Shown: piece by piece, positions 1 through 7,101 of the stretch
Layout of the letters: every line of letters starts with the position of its first letter
Position numbering within the stretch: the first letter of the stretch is position 1
From: Bacteroidales bacterium
Lineage (GTDB): Bacteria; Bacteroidota; Bacteroidia; Bacteroidales; VadinHA17
DNA: 14,469 bases
Direction: 5' to 3'
NCBI GenBank assembly: GCA_003518245.1
Contig: DOZA01000047.1
Span: forward strand, 1 to 14,469
Notes under the pieces: model-generated
Database searches by the model: none
Seen by the model: only the letters and a program-made list of their open reading frames with translations
What the model was told of the DNA's origin: nothing
Program-made: the position numbers and the translations under genes

Positions 1-347
1 AACGGTAATAAATATATGACCTTATAGAGTCAAAATATTTATTGAACAAGCTTTTGAATTCCTCCTGTGTCAAAGTGTCAATTAACTTTTAGACTGTTTG
101 AAAATATTTGCATATGAGTATTATTTATTCCAAAAATAATATAAAGATAGGTAATCAATTATTTTCATATGCCTTAAATTTCAATTATTCAATCTAAAAT
201 GATACCGATCCAGATTAATTTTACCCTACCCTAAATTTTGAAAATTATTAATGTTGGTATAATTATCGATTTATCATAATGATTTATTCATTTTTCCTAT
301 CTTTATTATTCTCATCATCTGGAATTGATAATAAATGCTCATATATT
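1..347. other. AT-rich intergenic region upstream of the esterase
   Basis: I see no convincing gene here on either strand. The stretch is very AT-rich, with an imperfect inverted repeat (CATATG-containing arms near 111-124 and 157-171) about 180 bases before the esterase start. No clear Bacteroidota promoter of the TTTG / TAnnTTTG type could be placed with confidence. An in-frame ATG at 279 would extend the esterase by 23 residues, but those residues do not improve the signal peptide, so I treat 279-347 as leader DNA. Confidence 0.5.
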
Positions 348-2084
348 ATGAAAAATAAATTGACCTTAATAGTGACTTTTTCTTTTCTCCTTTTATTATT
401 TACCACCTCATGTCAGAAACAGGAACAATCAAAATTACTTTTCTCAATCACTGTTTCTGACAGTATGCTGCCCGAACCCGAGGATGGCCGGTTGCTTCTT
501 TTCCTATCCAATGAAGCAGAAAATGAACCACGATACCTGACAGGATCAGGATACACATCACAGCAGGTATTCGGTACTAAGGTAGAGCAATGGGAAGGAG
601 AACCTGTTATCATAGGAAGCAATATATTTGGTTATCCTGTAGCAGATTTAAAAGATTTTCCGGCAGGCGAGTATTATGTCCAGGCACTGCTGCATAAATA
701 TGAAACCTTCAACCTGTCGACAGGTCATACTGTTAAACTACCCAGGAACAGGGGTGCCGGGCAGAACCTGAGGAGAGCCCCCGGTAACCTTTTCAGTAAA
801 CCTGTGAAAATTAATATAGATCCTTCGGCTAATAAAACAATAAATATTGAGCTTACAGAAGTTAATCCTCCTATTGAGCCCCCTGAAGACACAAAATATG
901 TAAAACATATCAGGATGCAGAGTGATCTTTTATCCGAATTCTGGGGCAGGCCAATATACCTTGGAGCACATGTTCTGCTACCCCGGGGTTTTGAAGAACA
1001 CCCGGATGCAAAATATCCAATATGTATTTTCCACGGACATTATCCCAATGATTTTGGTGGTTTCCGTACCGAACCTCCTGATGAGGATATTGAGCCTGAT
1101 TACAGTGCACGCTTCGACGTTAGCGGGTATAACAGGATACAGCAGCAGGCAGCATATGATTTTTATAATACATGGATATCAGATAATTTCCCCCGAATGC
1201 TTATTATTGAGATACAGCATTCCAATCCCTATTATGACGACTCATATGCAGTTAATTCAGCATGTATAGGCCCATATGGTGATGCTATAACCTATGAGCT
1301 GATACCATATATCGAAGATCAATTCAGGGGTATAGGCGAAGGATGGGCCAGGTTCCTGTATGGAGGATCGACAGGTGGATGGGAATCGCTGGCAGTGCAG
1401 GTATTTTATCCCGAAGAATATAATGGCTGCTTTGCTGCATGTCCCGACCCTATAGATTTCAGGGCTTATACACTTATCAATATCTACGAAGATAATAATG
1501 CTTACTACTACGAAGGACCCTTCAGTAAACTTCCCAGGCCTGGCAGACGAAACTGGCTGGGTCAGATCAGCACTTCTGTTATGAGTGAAAACCACCATGA
1601 GCTGGTACTTGGCACCAAAACACGCTCAGGCGGGCAATGGGATATATGGGAAGCTGTGTTCTCGCCCATGGGACCGGATGGCTATCCTGAAAGAATCTTT
1701 GATAAGATGACAGGGATTATTGATCCTGAAGTAGCTGAATACTGGAAGGAGAATTATGACCTTAGATATATCCTGGAACGCGACTGGGAAGAGCTGGGAC
1801 CAAAGCTTGAAGGCAAGATACATATTTACTGCGGCGATATGGATAATTATTACCTCAATAATGCCGTTTACCTTATGGAAGATTTTCTTGAAAGCACCAC
1901 TGACCCATATTACAATGGTGAGGTAGACTATGGTGACAGGGCCGAGCACTGCTGGAATGGTGACCAGACAAGGTCTAACCATCTTTCAAGGCTCAGGTAT
2001 AACGAGATGTATGTACCAAAAATTTTGAAACGGATAGAGGCAGCAGCACCCCCTGGTGCCGATCTTACAAGCTGGAGGTACTGA
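348..2084 (+). CDS. Lipoprotein esterase, alpha/beta-hydrolase (putative esterase D-like family)
   Basis: Predicted envelope-anchored serine hydrolase of 578 residues. The ATG at 348 is preferred over the in-frame ATG at 279 because it gives a compact lipoprotein signal: a basic MKNK start, a hydrophobic stretch and a lipobox ending TTSC at about residue 22. Residues of roughly 30-175 form a beta-rich N-terminal module (GRLLLFLSNE, then EPRYL), and the hydrolase domain follows from about residue 190. The nucleophile elbow GGSTGGW fits GxSxG, with Ser341. The likely acid is in GDMDNYY (Asp497 or Asp499) and the likely base is His534 in AEHCWNGD, so a complete triad can be proposed. The many Trp and Tyr residues suggest a carbohydrate-ester or aryl-ester substrate, but this is inference. 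It stands alone on its strand, ending in front of a palindromic repeat. The family resembles large putative esterases of Bacteroidota and Planctomycetes. The substrate is unknown. Confidence 0.8.
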   Translation: MKNKLTLIVTFSFLLLLFTTSCQKQEQSKLLFSITVSDSMLPEPEDGRLLLFLSNEAENEPRYLTGSGYTSQQVFGTKVEQWEGEPVIIGSNIFGYPVADLKDFPAGEYYVQALLHKYETFNLSTGHTVKLPRNRGAGQNLRRAPGNLFSKPVKINIDPSANKTINIELTEVNPPIEPPEDTKYVKHIRMQSDLLSEFWGRPIYLGAHVLLPRGFEEHPDAKYPICIFHGHYPNDFGGFRTEPPDEDIEPDYSARFDVSGYNRIQQQAAYDFYNTWISDNFPRMLIIEIQHSNPYYDDSYAVNSACIGPYGDAITYELIPYIEDQFRGIGEGWARFLYGGSTGGWESLAVQVFYPEEYNGCFAACPDPIDFRAYTLINIYEDNNAYYYEGPFSKLPRPGRRNWLGQISTSVMSENHHELVLGTKTRSGGQWDIWEAVFSPMGPDGYPERIFDKMTGIIDPEVAEYWKENYDLRYILERDWEELGPKLEGKIHIYCGDMDNYYLNNAVYLMEDFLESTTDPYYNGEVDYGDRAEHCWNGDQTRSNHLSRLRYNEMYVPKILKRIEAAAPPGADLTSWRY

Positions 2085-2092
2085 ATAGCGTT

Positions 2093-2269
2093 GAGAGATG
2101 AGATATGAGCGGTAAGAGAAATTTCGAGTGTATAACTTCTGCATTCGTTAATCGATATTCAAAATCCATTACTCATCTCTCATACTTGTCCGCCGTAGCA
2201 TGGCACGGTTTAGTCCCGATAGCTATCGGGAACCGCGCCAGCGGAGGTGGAACTCATCGCTCATCTCTC
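2093..2269. repeat. Composite intergenic repeat with terminal inverted repeats (MITE/REP-like)
   Basis: Two 17-base arms, GAGAGATGAGATATGAG at 2093-2109 and the inverse of CTCATCGCTCATCTCTC at 2253-2269, match at 15 of 17 positions when one is reverse-complemented. A further direct copy of the core CTCATCTCTC lies at 2172-2181, so the 10-mer occurs three times. The centre holds an exact 18-base palindrome inside a larger imperfect hairpin. No transposase is encoded. The form suggests a non-autonomous dispersed repeat. From memory, similar GAGAGATGAG-type and CCCGATAGCTATCGGG-type repeats occur between genes in Bacteroidota genomes, but copy number cannot be seen here. The right arm contains the last codons of the racemase gene. 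Confidence 0.6.
2189..2251. terminator. Large hairpin, possible bidirectional terminator between convergent genes
   Basis: The core is the perfect palindrome TCCCGATAGCTATCGGGA at 2214-2231. Outside it, TGGCACGGT (2201-2209) pairs with ACCGCGCCA (2232-2240) with one mismatch, leaving a four-base bulge (2210-2213). A third, weaker stem pairs 2189-2199 with 2241-2251. It lies between the stop of the plus-strand esterase (2084) and the stop of the minus-strand racemase (2261), where a shared terminator would be expected. It lacks an obvious U-tract, so termination is an inference from position and structure. It may simply be the core of the surrounding repeat. Confidence 0.4.
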
Positions 2270-3001
2270 TTTCTTTGCCTCCCTCACTATAGCCCTGGCC
2301 AGCACATTATTGGCATCTATTATCGGAATATACTCTATGGCTTTTTCTTTTATGGCCAGGGGTATTTCCGTACACCCAAGCACTATTGCCTGGGCTCCTT
2401 CTGCTTTAAGCATACGTATCACAGTGAGTAAATCAACCCTTGCCCTTTCGCTTACCGGCTCTGATACTGCCTTTATCCCATATTCCCTGTCATATATCGC
2501 AGGGTGTACCATACTGTACTGTGAATCCTCATCAGGATAAATGGTATTCAAACCATCCTCTGACATGTAAATATCATATACCCTGCTTTTATATACCCCG
2601 TTTGTGCCAAGCACAGCAACATTTTTAACATCAGGATAACTGTTTGATATATAAGCAGCTACTTCGCGTATCATATTAACGAATGTACAGCCATCAGGTA
2701 TAATATCGAGTATAGGCTGCAAGATCTCAGGCACATGGGCCGTATTACAGGGAACACCATAGACACAAGCACCTATTTTACGCAGCTCTTTAATTATTTC
2801 AGCTATTGCATATCCGGGATTATCGTCTACTTCCCCAAAGAAATATTCACTACGGTCAAGTATTTTTTCAGGAAGTGATAACATTGCCACAGGCAGATGC
2901 TCCTGGTCTTTGGAAGCACCTGTATTGTCCGCTATTTTCCTCAGCAGGTCAATACCTGAATATGTACCCATACCTCCTACTATGCCGATAATTCTATTCA
3001 T
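2261..3001 (-). CDS. Asp/Glu/hydantoin racemase-family protein (amino-acid racemase)
   Basis: Cytoplasmic 246-residue protein of the cofactor-independent aspartate/glutamate racemase superfamily, about the usual length. The N-terminus IGIVGGMGTYSG is the typical first strand and glycine loop. The two cysteines expected to act as opposing acid/base pair are present: Cys85 in VPCNTAH and Cys210 in LGCTEIP. These motifs fit the broad-specificity YgeA/RacX-like branch better than MurI-type glutamate racemase. There is no signal peptide. Its ATG lies inside the end of the upstream peptidase gene with an 8-base overlap, so the two are probably translationally coupled. The last codons and stop lie inside an intergenic repeat. 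Substrate could be aspartate, glutamate or another amino acid; hydantoin racemase is possible because the superfamily includes it, but the motifs favour an amino-acid racemase. Confidence 0.85.
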   Translation of the reverse strand: MNRIIGIVGGMGTYSGIDLLRKIADNTGASKDQEHLPVAMLSLPEKILDRSEYFFGEVDDNPGYAIAEIIKELRKIGACVYGVPCNTAHVPEILQPILDIIPDGCTFVNMIREVAAYISNSYPDVKNVAVLGTNGVYKSRVYDIYMSEDGLNTIYPDEDSQYSMVHPAIYDREYGIKAVSEPVSERARVDLLTVIRMLKAEGAQAIVLGCTEIPLAIKEKAIEYIPIIDANNVLARAIVREAKKER

Positions 3002-4133
3002 AATTATCTATCTTTCCATATTTCTTCATTATCCTTAGAACGTCATCAACAGGCAATTTTTCAATTGTATGGCCATCATGACCTTTCATCGTTTCTGCTG
3101 CAAAAAGAGAATTCAATATTGCTTCTTCGGTAGCTTCAATGGTGGCCATAAAAAGGGGTGTAACATAACTATTGGCCAGGAATTCTCCTTTCACCAGTGC
3201 TGAATTTTCAGAGTTATCGATAAGGTTTTCCTCTGCCACGGAGAAAGCTATAACGTAATCACCACTTCCATTGGAGGCAATACCTCCTGTACGGGCCAGT
3301 CCCATTATTGCTCTCTTTGCTATCCTTTCAAGGTTACGTGAATCAACAGGGGCGTCCGTTGCAACTACTATCATACATGAACCATCAGCCTGTCTGTTAA
3401 TATTACGACTGAAAAAAAACCTGTTTAACTCCTCGCCCACAGGGACGCCATCGATCTGTAAAACGCCACCGAAATTGGACTGCACAAGCACACCTACTGT
3501 ATATCCTCCGAGTGACTCCGGCAAAACCCTTGATGAACTGCCTATCCCTCCCTTGAAACCAAAACATACTGTACCGGTACCTGCACCTATATTTCCTTCC
3601 TTAACCATACCTCCATCAGCATTGTTTATAGCCTGCAGTACATGTTCCTCCTTAACATGCCTCCCCCTGATGTCATTCAGATAACCATCATTGGTTTCTC
3701 CTACAACACAGTTTACGGATCTTACATTCTCATTACCAGGCTTATTTATAGTATATGTAATCAGTGCGCTAAAGGCAACGGGCACACTCATGGTATTTGT
3801 AAGTACTACAGGGGTTTCAATATTGCCCAGTTCCTTTACCTGGCTTATTCCCGTAAGCTTGCCATAACCATTTCCTGTATATATCGCTGCGGGCACTTTA
3901 AGATTATATATGTTACCGTCATGAGGTACTATAGCCGTTACACCCGTTCTTAGGCTATCACCTGCCACCAGTGTTATGTGTCCTACTTTAACACCGTGAA
4001 CATCTGTAATTGCATTATACTTACCCGGAGACATTACACCGGGAGTAATACCATAATCCCTTAATCGTGTACCCTGGGCATCAAGACCCACAGTTAATAT
4101 AACAGCTGACAGAACAGACAATATTATTCTCAT
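2994..4133 (-). CDS. P1-family (S58) aminopeptidase, DmpA/BapA-like, exported
   Basis: 379-residue precursor of an N-terminal-nucleophile peptidase related to L-aminopeptidase/D-amidase DmpA and beta-aminopeptidase BapA. A signal peptide is visible at residues 1-19 (MRIILS, hydrophobic core, cut near LDAQ), so the enzyme probably acts in the periplasm. Family motifs follow: RDYGITPG near 25, NAITDVHGVKVGH at 40-52, VGETNDGYLND near 144-154 and CFGFKGGIGSSSR near 190-202. The conserved junction DGSCMIVVATDAP places the autocleavage between Gly251 and Ser252, which makes Ser252 the new N-terminal nucleophile of the small subunit. Such enzymes remove N-terminal residues from short peptides, and some act on D-amino-acid amides or beta-amino acids; which of these applies here cannot be read from sequence. 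First gene of a two-gene unit with the downstream racemase, whose start overlaps this stop by 8 bases. Confidence 0.9.
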   Translation of the reverse strand: MRIILSVLSAVILTVGLDAQGTRLRDYGITPGVMSPGKYNAITDVHGVKVGHITLVAGDSLRTGVTAIVPHDGNIYNLKVPAAIYTGNGYGKLTGISQVKELGNIETPVVLTNTMSVPVAFSALITYTINKPGNENVRSVNCVVGETNDGYLNDIRGRHVKEEHVLQAINNADGGMVKEGNIGAGTGTVCFGFKGGIGSSSRVLPESLGGYTVGVLVQSNFGGVLQIDGVPVGEELNRFFFSRNINRQADGSCMIVVATDAPVDSRNLERIAKRAIMGLARTGGIASNGSGDYVIAFSVAEENLIDNSENSALVKGEFLANSYVTPLFMATIEATEEAILNSLFAAETMKGHDGHTIEKLPVDDVLRIMKKYGKIDNYE

Positions 4134-4248
4134 TTTATTTGTTTTATCTTTGAATAACTAATTTAACTAAAATATTTGAACAACCAGGAATAATACATCA
4201 GATGTAAAGATCATAATGAAATTCCAAAATCTAAAAATATACCTTACC
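4134..4248. promoter_or_regulatory. Divergent intergenic region with promoters for both directions
   Basis: This 115-base AT-rich gap separates the minus-strand P1 peptidase start (4133) from the plus-strand DUF1080 lipoprotein start (4249), so it must carry promoters for both units if neither is read through from outside. A TATCTTTG at 4145-4152 fits the Bacteroidota -7 element TAnnTTTG for the plus strand, but no matching -33 TTTG lies at the right distance. I see no strong operator palindrome. Confidence 0.4.
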
Positions 4249-4926
4249 ATGAAAAAAATAATTCAATTAACAATTGCAATTATGTTCATTGTTTCATCAT
4301 GCAACAGTGATAAAATCATCAGCCTGATAAATGGTGAAAATCTTGACGGATGGCATATTGATGTCCCCGCTATGGATAATAATCCTGATACTATTAATCC
4401 TTTTGTTGTTCGTGATGGCATGCTTGTAAGCCTTGGAAAGCCTGCAGGGCATATAATCACCGATGATGTTTTTTCTGATTACAGGCTGGTGGCCGAGTAT
4501 CGTTTTGCCGGCAAACCGGGTAACTGCGGTATACTGGTACACTCATCCACTCCACGTGACCTGTATGATATGTTTCCTAAATCGCTTGAAGTGCAACTTC
4601 AGCATCAAAACGCCGGCGATTTCTGGTGTATCGAAGAGGATATAAAGGTTGACAATATGCTGGAACGTCGTGGTCCCAAGGAAGAATGGGGGGCTTCAGA
4701 AGGACAGCAGCGCCATATAATAAATCTTACTGACGGATCCGAAAATGATCCGGGTGAATGGAACACTATAGTAATTGAATGTATGGGCAATGAGATAAAG
4801 GTATGGGTTAACGATGACCTTGTAAATCATGGTTACGAATGCACGGCCTCGGAGGGTCAGATAGCAATACAGTCTGAAGGATCTGAGGTTGAGTTCAGAA
4901 AGCTGGAGCTAACAAAGATTGAATAA
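4249..4926 (+). CDS. DUF1080 (3-keto-disaccharide hydrolase-like, PF06439) lipoprotein
   Basis: Predicted 225-residue envelope lipoprotein. The ATG at 4249 is preferred to the in-frame ATG at 4216 because it yields a clean signal, MKKIIQ plus hydrophobic stretch and lipobox IVSSC with the lipidated Cys at about residue 18. The rest is one DUF1080 domain of the concanavalin-like jelly-roll type. Characteristic pieces are LINGENLDGWHI near the start, DYRLVAEYRF, GNCGILVHSS, FPKSLEVQLQHQNAGDFW, GEWNTIVIECMGNEIKVWVNDDLV and the closing GQIAIQSEGSEVEFRKLEL. Family members bind or cleave carbohydrate; some act on 3-keto-disaccharides made by partner oxidoreductases. No sugar dehydrogenase or SusCD pair is nearby, so its role here is unclear. 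First gene of a four-gene plus-strand run, 24 bases ahead of the lipid kinase. Confidence 0.85.
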   Translation: MKKIIQLTIAIMFIVSSCNSDKIISLINGENLDGWHIDVPAMDNNPDTINPFVVRDGMLVSLGKPAGHIITDDVFSDYRLVAEYRFAGKPGNCGILVHSSTPRDLYDMFPKSLEVQLQHQNAGDFWCIEEDIKVDNMLERRGPKEEWGASEGQQRHIINLTDGSENDPGEWNTIVIECMGNEIKVWVNDDLVNHGYECTASEGQIAIQSEGSEVEFRKLELTKIE

Positions 4927-4950
4927 TATATCTATATCACTTCATTCTCA

Positions 4951-5337
4951 ATGGATAAAAAGAATAAAACATTCAGTATAAGGGAGAGGCTGAACAGTTT
5001 CAGGTATGCTTTCAGCGGGCTTGCCCGGCTGGTATGTAAAGAGCATAATTTCAGGATACACCTTGTAGCAACCACTCTTGTTGTGATAGCTGGTGTACTT
5101 TTAAATATATCACCTGCCGAATGGCTTGTAATAGTATTAACTATTGGAATGGTACTAGTTGCTGAAAGTTTTAATTCGGCCGTGGAACATCTATGTGATA
5201 TTGTTTCGCCCGAAGAAGATCAGCGAATAAGAAACATTAAAGATATACTGGCTGCAGCAGTATTAATATCAGCTTTTGTGGCAGTTATAATAGGCCTGGT
5301 AATATTTATCCCTCATATCATGGCCCTGTTTTTGTAG
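4951..5337 (+). CDS. dgkA: DgkA-family lipid kinase (diacylglycerol/undecaprenol kinase)
   Basis: 128-residue integral membrane kinase of the DgkA family (PF01219), full length. A cytoplasmic amphipathic N-terminus (RLNSFRYAFSGLARLVCKEHNFRIH) leads into three transmembrane helices, at about 37-54, 57-77 and 95-125. The family signature is present as AESFNSAVEHLCD (about 71-83), with the Glu/Asn pair for Mg-ATP binding and catalysis, followed by RIRNIKDILAAAVL. It phosphorylates diacylglycerol or, as in the Gram-positive type that this sequence resembles in its E-x-x-N-x-A-x-E pattern, undecaprenol, returning lipid carrier for cell-wall and polysaccharide synthesis. Sequence alone does not decide between the two substrates. 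It sits between two lipoprotein genes with gaps of 24 and 22 bases, so it is probably co-transcribed with them. Confidence 0.88.
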   Translation: MDKKNKTFSIRERLNSFRYAFSGLARLVCKEHNFRIHLVATTLVVIAGVLLNISPAEWLVIVLTIGMVLVAESFNSAVEHLCDIVSPEEDQRIRNIKDILAAAVLISAFVAVIIGLVIFIPHIMALFL

Positions 5338-5359
5338 CTTACAAACATAAAATAATATT

Positions 5360-6358
5360 ATGAAAAGATATGTCCTTCTATTTTCAGCTATAGCATTCCT
5401 CCTTAATTCATGCCTGCCTGAATGTGAAGAATACACAGAGGGTATTCTTCCGCTTACCCCTCTTAACATGGAAGAATTCAACAGCGAGTATGATGATTAT
5501 AATGCAACTGCTCCATCACTGGGAGCATTTATCCCTTTCTGTTTTTCAACTAACAGGAATAGTGAAGGAGAAAACTTTGATATAATCTATATGCCTATGT
5601 CTGTACATTGGGATAAAGCTACAGGTGATATAAATATCCTTAACGATTATGACAGCTGGATTGGTTATCAGGAACAGTTCACTGTTCTAAACGATGCCCT
5701 GAACATGGCAAATACTGATAGCAGTGAACTGGGACCAAATCTTATTCTCAATTCAAGCTATTACTACGGTGATTATGATTTTCTTATTATGTATGCCAGT
5801 GATAAAGGAGGTGATTTCCAGATATGCTTTACTTATAATTATAATTCACCCTTATTCAATGAACCGAAAGAAATAAGTTACCTGAATTCAGAATATGATG
5901 ATTTGTATCCAACCTTCAACAGTAATTACAGTCATATATACTTCTGCTCCGCCAGGGATAATGATGTATTTAATATATATTCTACCCCGCTTCTAAAAAA
6001 TCCTGACAGACTGGTTGAGGAATTCAATGATACAAGCAGAAGAGATATAACATTAAATGATATTCTTTCAAGCGACTATAATGATAAATGCCCCTTTATT
6101 ATGGGTCGAGTGATGGTATTTACTTCTGACAGGCCGGGCGGTGAAGGAGGGTTCGACCTTTACTATTCGATATACGAGGACAATACATGGGGTGAACCTG
6201 TTAACTTTGGTCCATATATTAACTCCCCTGACGATGAATACAGGCCTGTGCTTGTGAATGACGGAGTTGATTTTTACAGGGACATGATGATCTTTTCCTC
6301 TGATCGTCAGGGGGGAAGCGGAGGATTTGATCTTTATTATGTAGGCGTGGAATTCTAG
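5360..6358 (+). CDS. PD40 (WD40-like) beta-propeller lipoprotein
   Basis: 332-residue predicted lipoprotein starting MKRYVLL with a hydrophobic core and lipobox LLNSC, lipidated Cys at about residue 18. The mature part is acidic and rich in Asn, Asp and Tyr. PD40-type blades are clearest at the end: FTSDRPGGEGGFDLYY (about 254-269) and FSSDRQGGSGGFDLYY (about 312-327). Weaker relatives occur at IYFCSARDNDVFNIYST, at IMYASDKGGDFQICFTY and at FCFSTNRNSEGENFDIIY, giving about five blades, which is few for a closed propeller. Related repeats occur in TolB and in Bacteroidota OmpA-type proteins linked to peptidoglycan or secretion, but no OmpA-like domain is present. Possible roles are protein binding or scaffolding in the periplasm or at the outer membrane. 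There is no catalytic motif. Probably in one operon with the flanking genes. Confidence 0.75.
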   Translation: MKRYVLLFSAIAFLLNSCLPECEEYTEGILPLTPLNMEEFNSEYDDYNATAPSLGAFIPFCFSTNRNSEGENFDIIYMPMSVHWDKATGDINILNDYDSWIGYQEQFTVLNDALNMANTDSSELGPNLILNSSYYYGDYDFLIMYASDKGGDFQICFTYNYNSPLFNEPKEISYLNSEYDDLYPTFNSNYSHIYFCSARDNDVFNIYSTPLLKNPDRLVEEFNDTSRRDITLNDILSSDYNDKCPFIMGRVMVFTSDRPGGEGGFDLYYSIYEDNTWGEPVNFGPYINSPDDEYRPVLVNDGVDFYRDMMIFSSDRQGGSGGFDLYYVGVEF

Positions 6359-6392
6359 ATACAGGCAATTAATAAGGGATTAAATTATTATT

Positions 6393-7094
6393 ATGAATTT
6401 ATTCCATGGCATATCCGATTATTACACTGATGTTATAGAAGGTAATGCTATATCAAGTAAACGCTCTTCCCGCTATACCACTTTTGAACTGGCCGGTATA
6501 ATAGCCACAGCAGCCCTTAAATTTATAATGATGGACTGGCTTAATATGGTGGCCTTTTATATTGCCGGCATATGCTTATTCTGGATAGCATATATTATCT
6601 ACAGGTCTGTTAATGACAGGACTATACTTGAAAAATGGGGATTCAGAAAAGATGGTTTTTCACATACTATTTTATTCCTTTTCCCATTCATAATATTTAC
6701 TGCTCTATCCAGTATAATAATAGGGGAAGCAAACACATCTATTTCCATCCTTAACTGGAGGGTTATACCAGTGTTGTTTTTATACCCTTTGTGGGGACTG
6801 TTCCAGCAGTATATCATGCTTGTACTTATAGCAGGCAATCTTACCGAGCTTGATCATATCAATCTTAAAAAATACCAGGTTATAATAATTACCTCTTTAC
6901 TTTTCAGTTCTATTCATTACCCCTCATTCTTGCTGATGGTCTTTACTTTTTTTATGGAGATTATTTTCCTCCTTGCCTGGTTCAGGTGGAAGAACCTGCT
7001 GGCCATGGGTCTCGCCCACGGCCTGATAGCAACTTTACTGCTCTTTTATATACTGGAGCGTGATCTCTGGCTTGAATTATTTGAATGGTTCTGA
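6393..7094 (+). CDS. CPBP-like intramembrane protein with QQ in place of the catalytic EE
   Basis: 233-residue polytopic membrane protein with about six to seven hydrophobic segments (roughly 32-50, 52-70, 90-110, 118-150, 162-195 and 200-222). It resembles the CPBP family of intramembrane endopeptidases (PF02517, Rce1/Abi relatives). Motif 1, normally EExxxR, appears as LFQQYIML with Gln138-Gln139 and no Arg. Motif 2 is intact as FSSIH (Phe171, His175). Motif 3 is AHGLIA, with His209 kept but the usual Asn or Asp four residues on replaced by Ala213. The fold is thus recognisable, but the glutamate-dependent chemistry is doubtful. It may be a pseudo-protease or a subclass with altered chemistry. 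It ends only 7 bases before the stop of the convergent FtsX gene and is the last gene of the plus-strand run. Confidence 0.7.
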   Translation: MNLFHGISDYYTDVIEGNAISSKRSSRYTTFELAGIIATAALKFIMMDWLNMVAFYIAGICLFWIAYIIYRSVNDRTILEKWGFRKDGFSHTILFLFPFIIFTALSSIIIGEANTSISILNWRVIPVLFLYPLWGLFQQYIMLVLIAGNLTELDHINLKKYQVIIITSLLFSSIHYPSFLLMVFTFFMEIIFLLAWFRWKNLLAMGLAHGLIATLLLFYILERDLWLELFEWF

Positions 7095-7101
7095 ATACAG
7101 T

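Noticed and set aside
279..347. Upstream ATG extending the esterase by 23 residues
   Set aside because: The extension places a second hydrophobic stretch before a complete lipoprotein signal that starts at 348.
2105..2540. Plus-strand frames running from the repeat into the racemase region
   Set aside because: They start in the palindromic repeat and then read antisense through the racemase; no protein family is recognisable.
3271..3953. Two open plus-strand frames opposite the P1 peptidase
   Set aside because: They mirror conserved coding sequence of the peptidase and look like shadow frames.
4145..4152. TATCTTTG as a Bacteroidota -7 promoter element for the DUF1080 gene
   Set aside because: No -33 TTTG at the expected spacing, and such an AT-rich match is likely by chance, so it is not listed as a promoter of its own.
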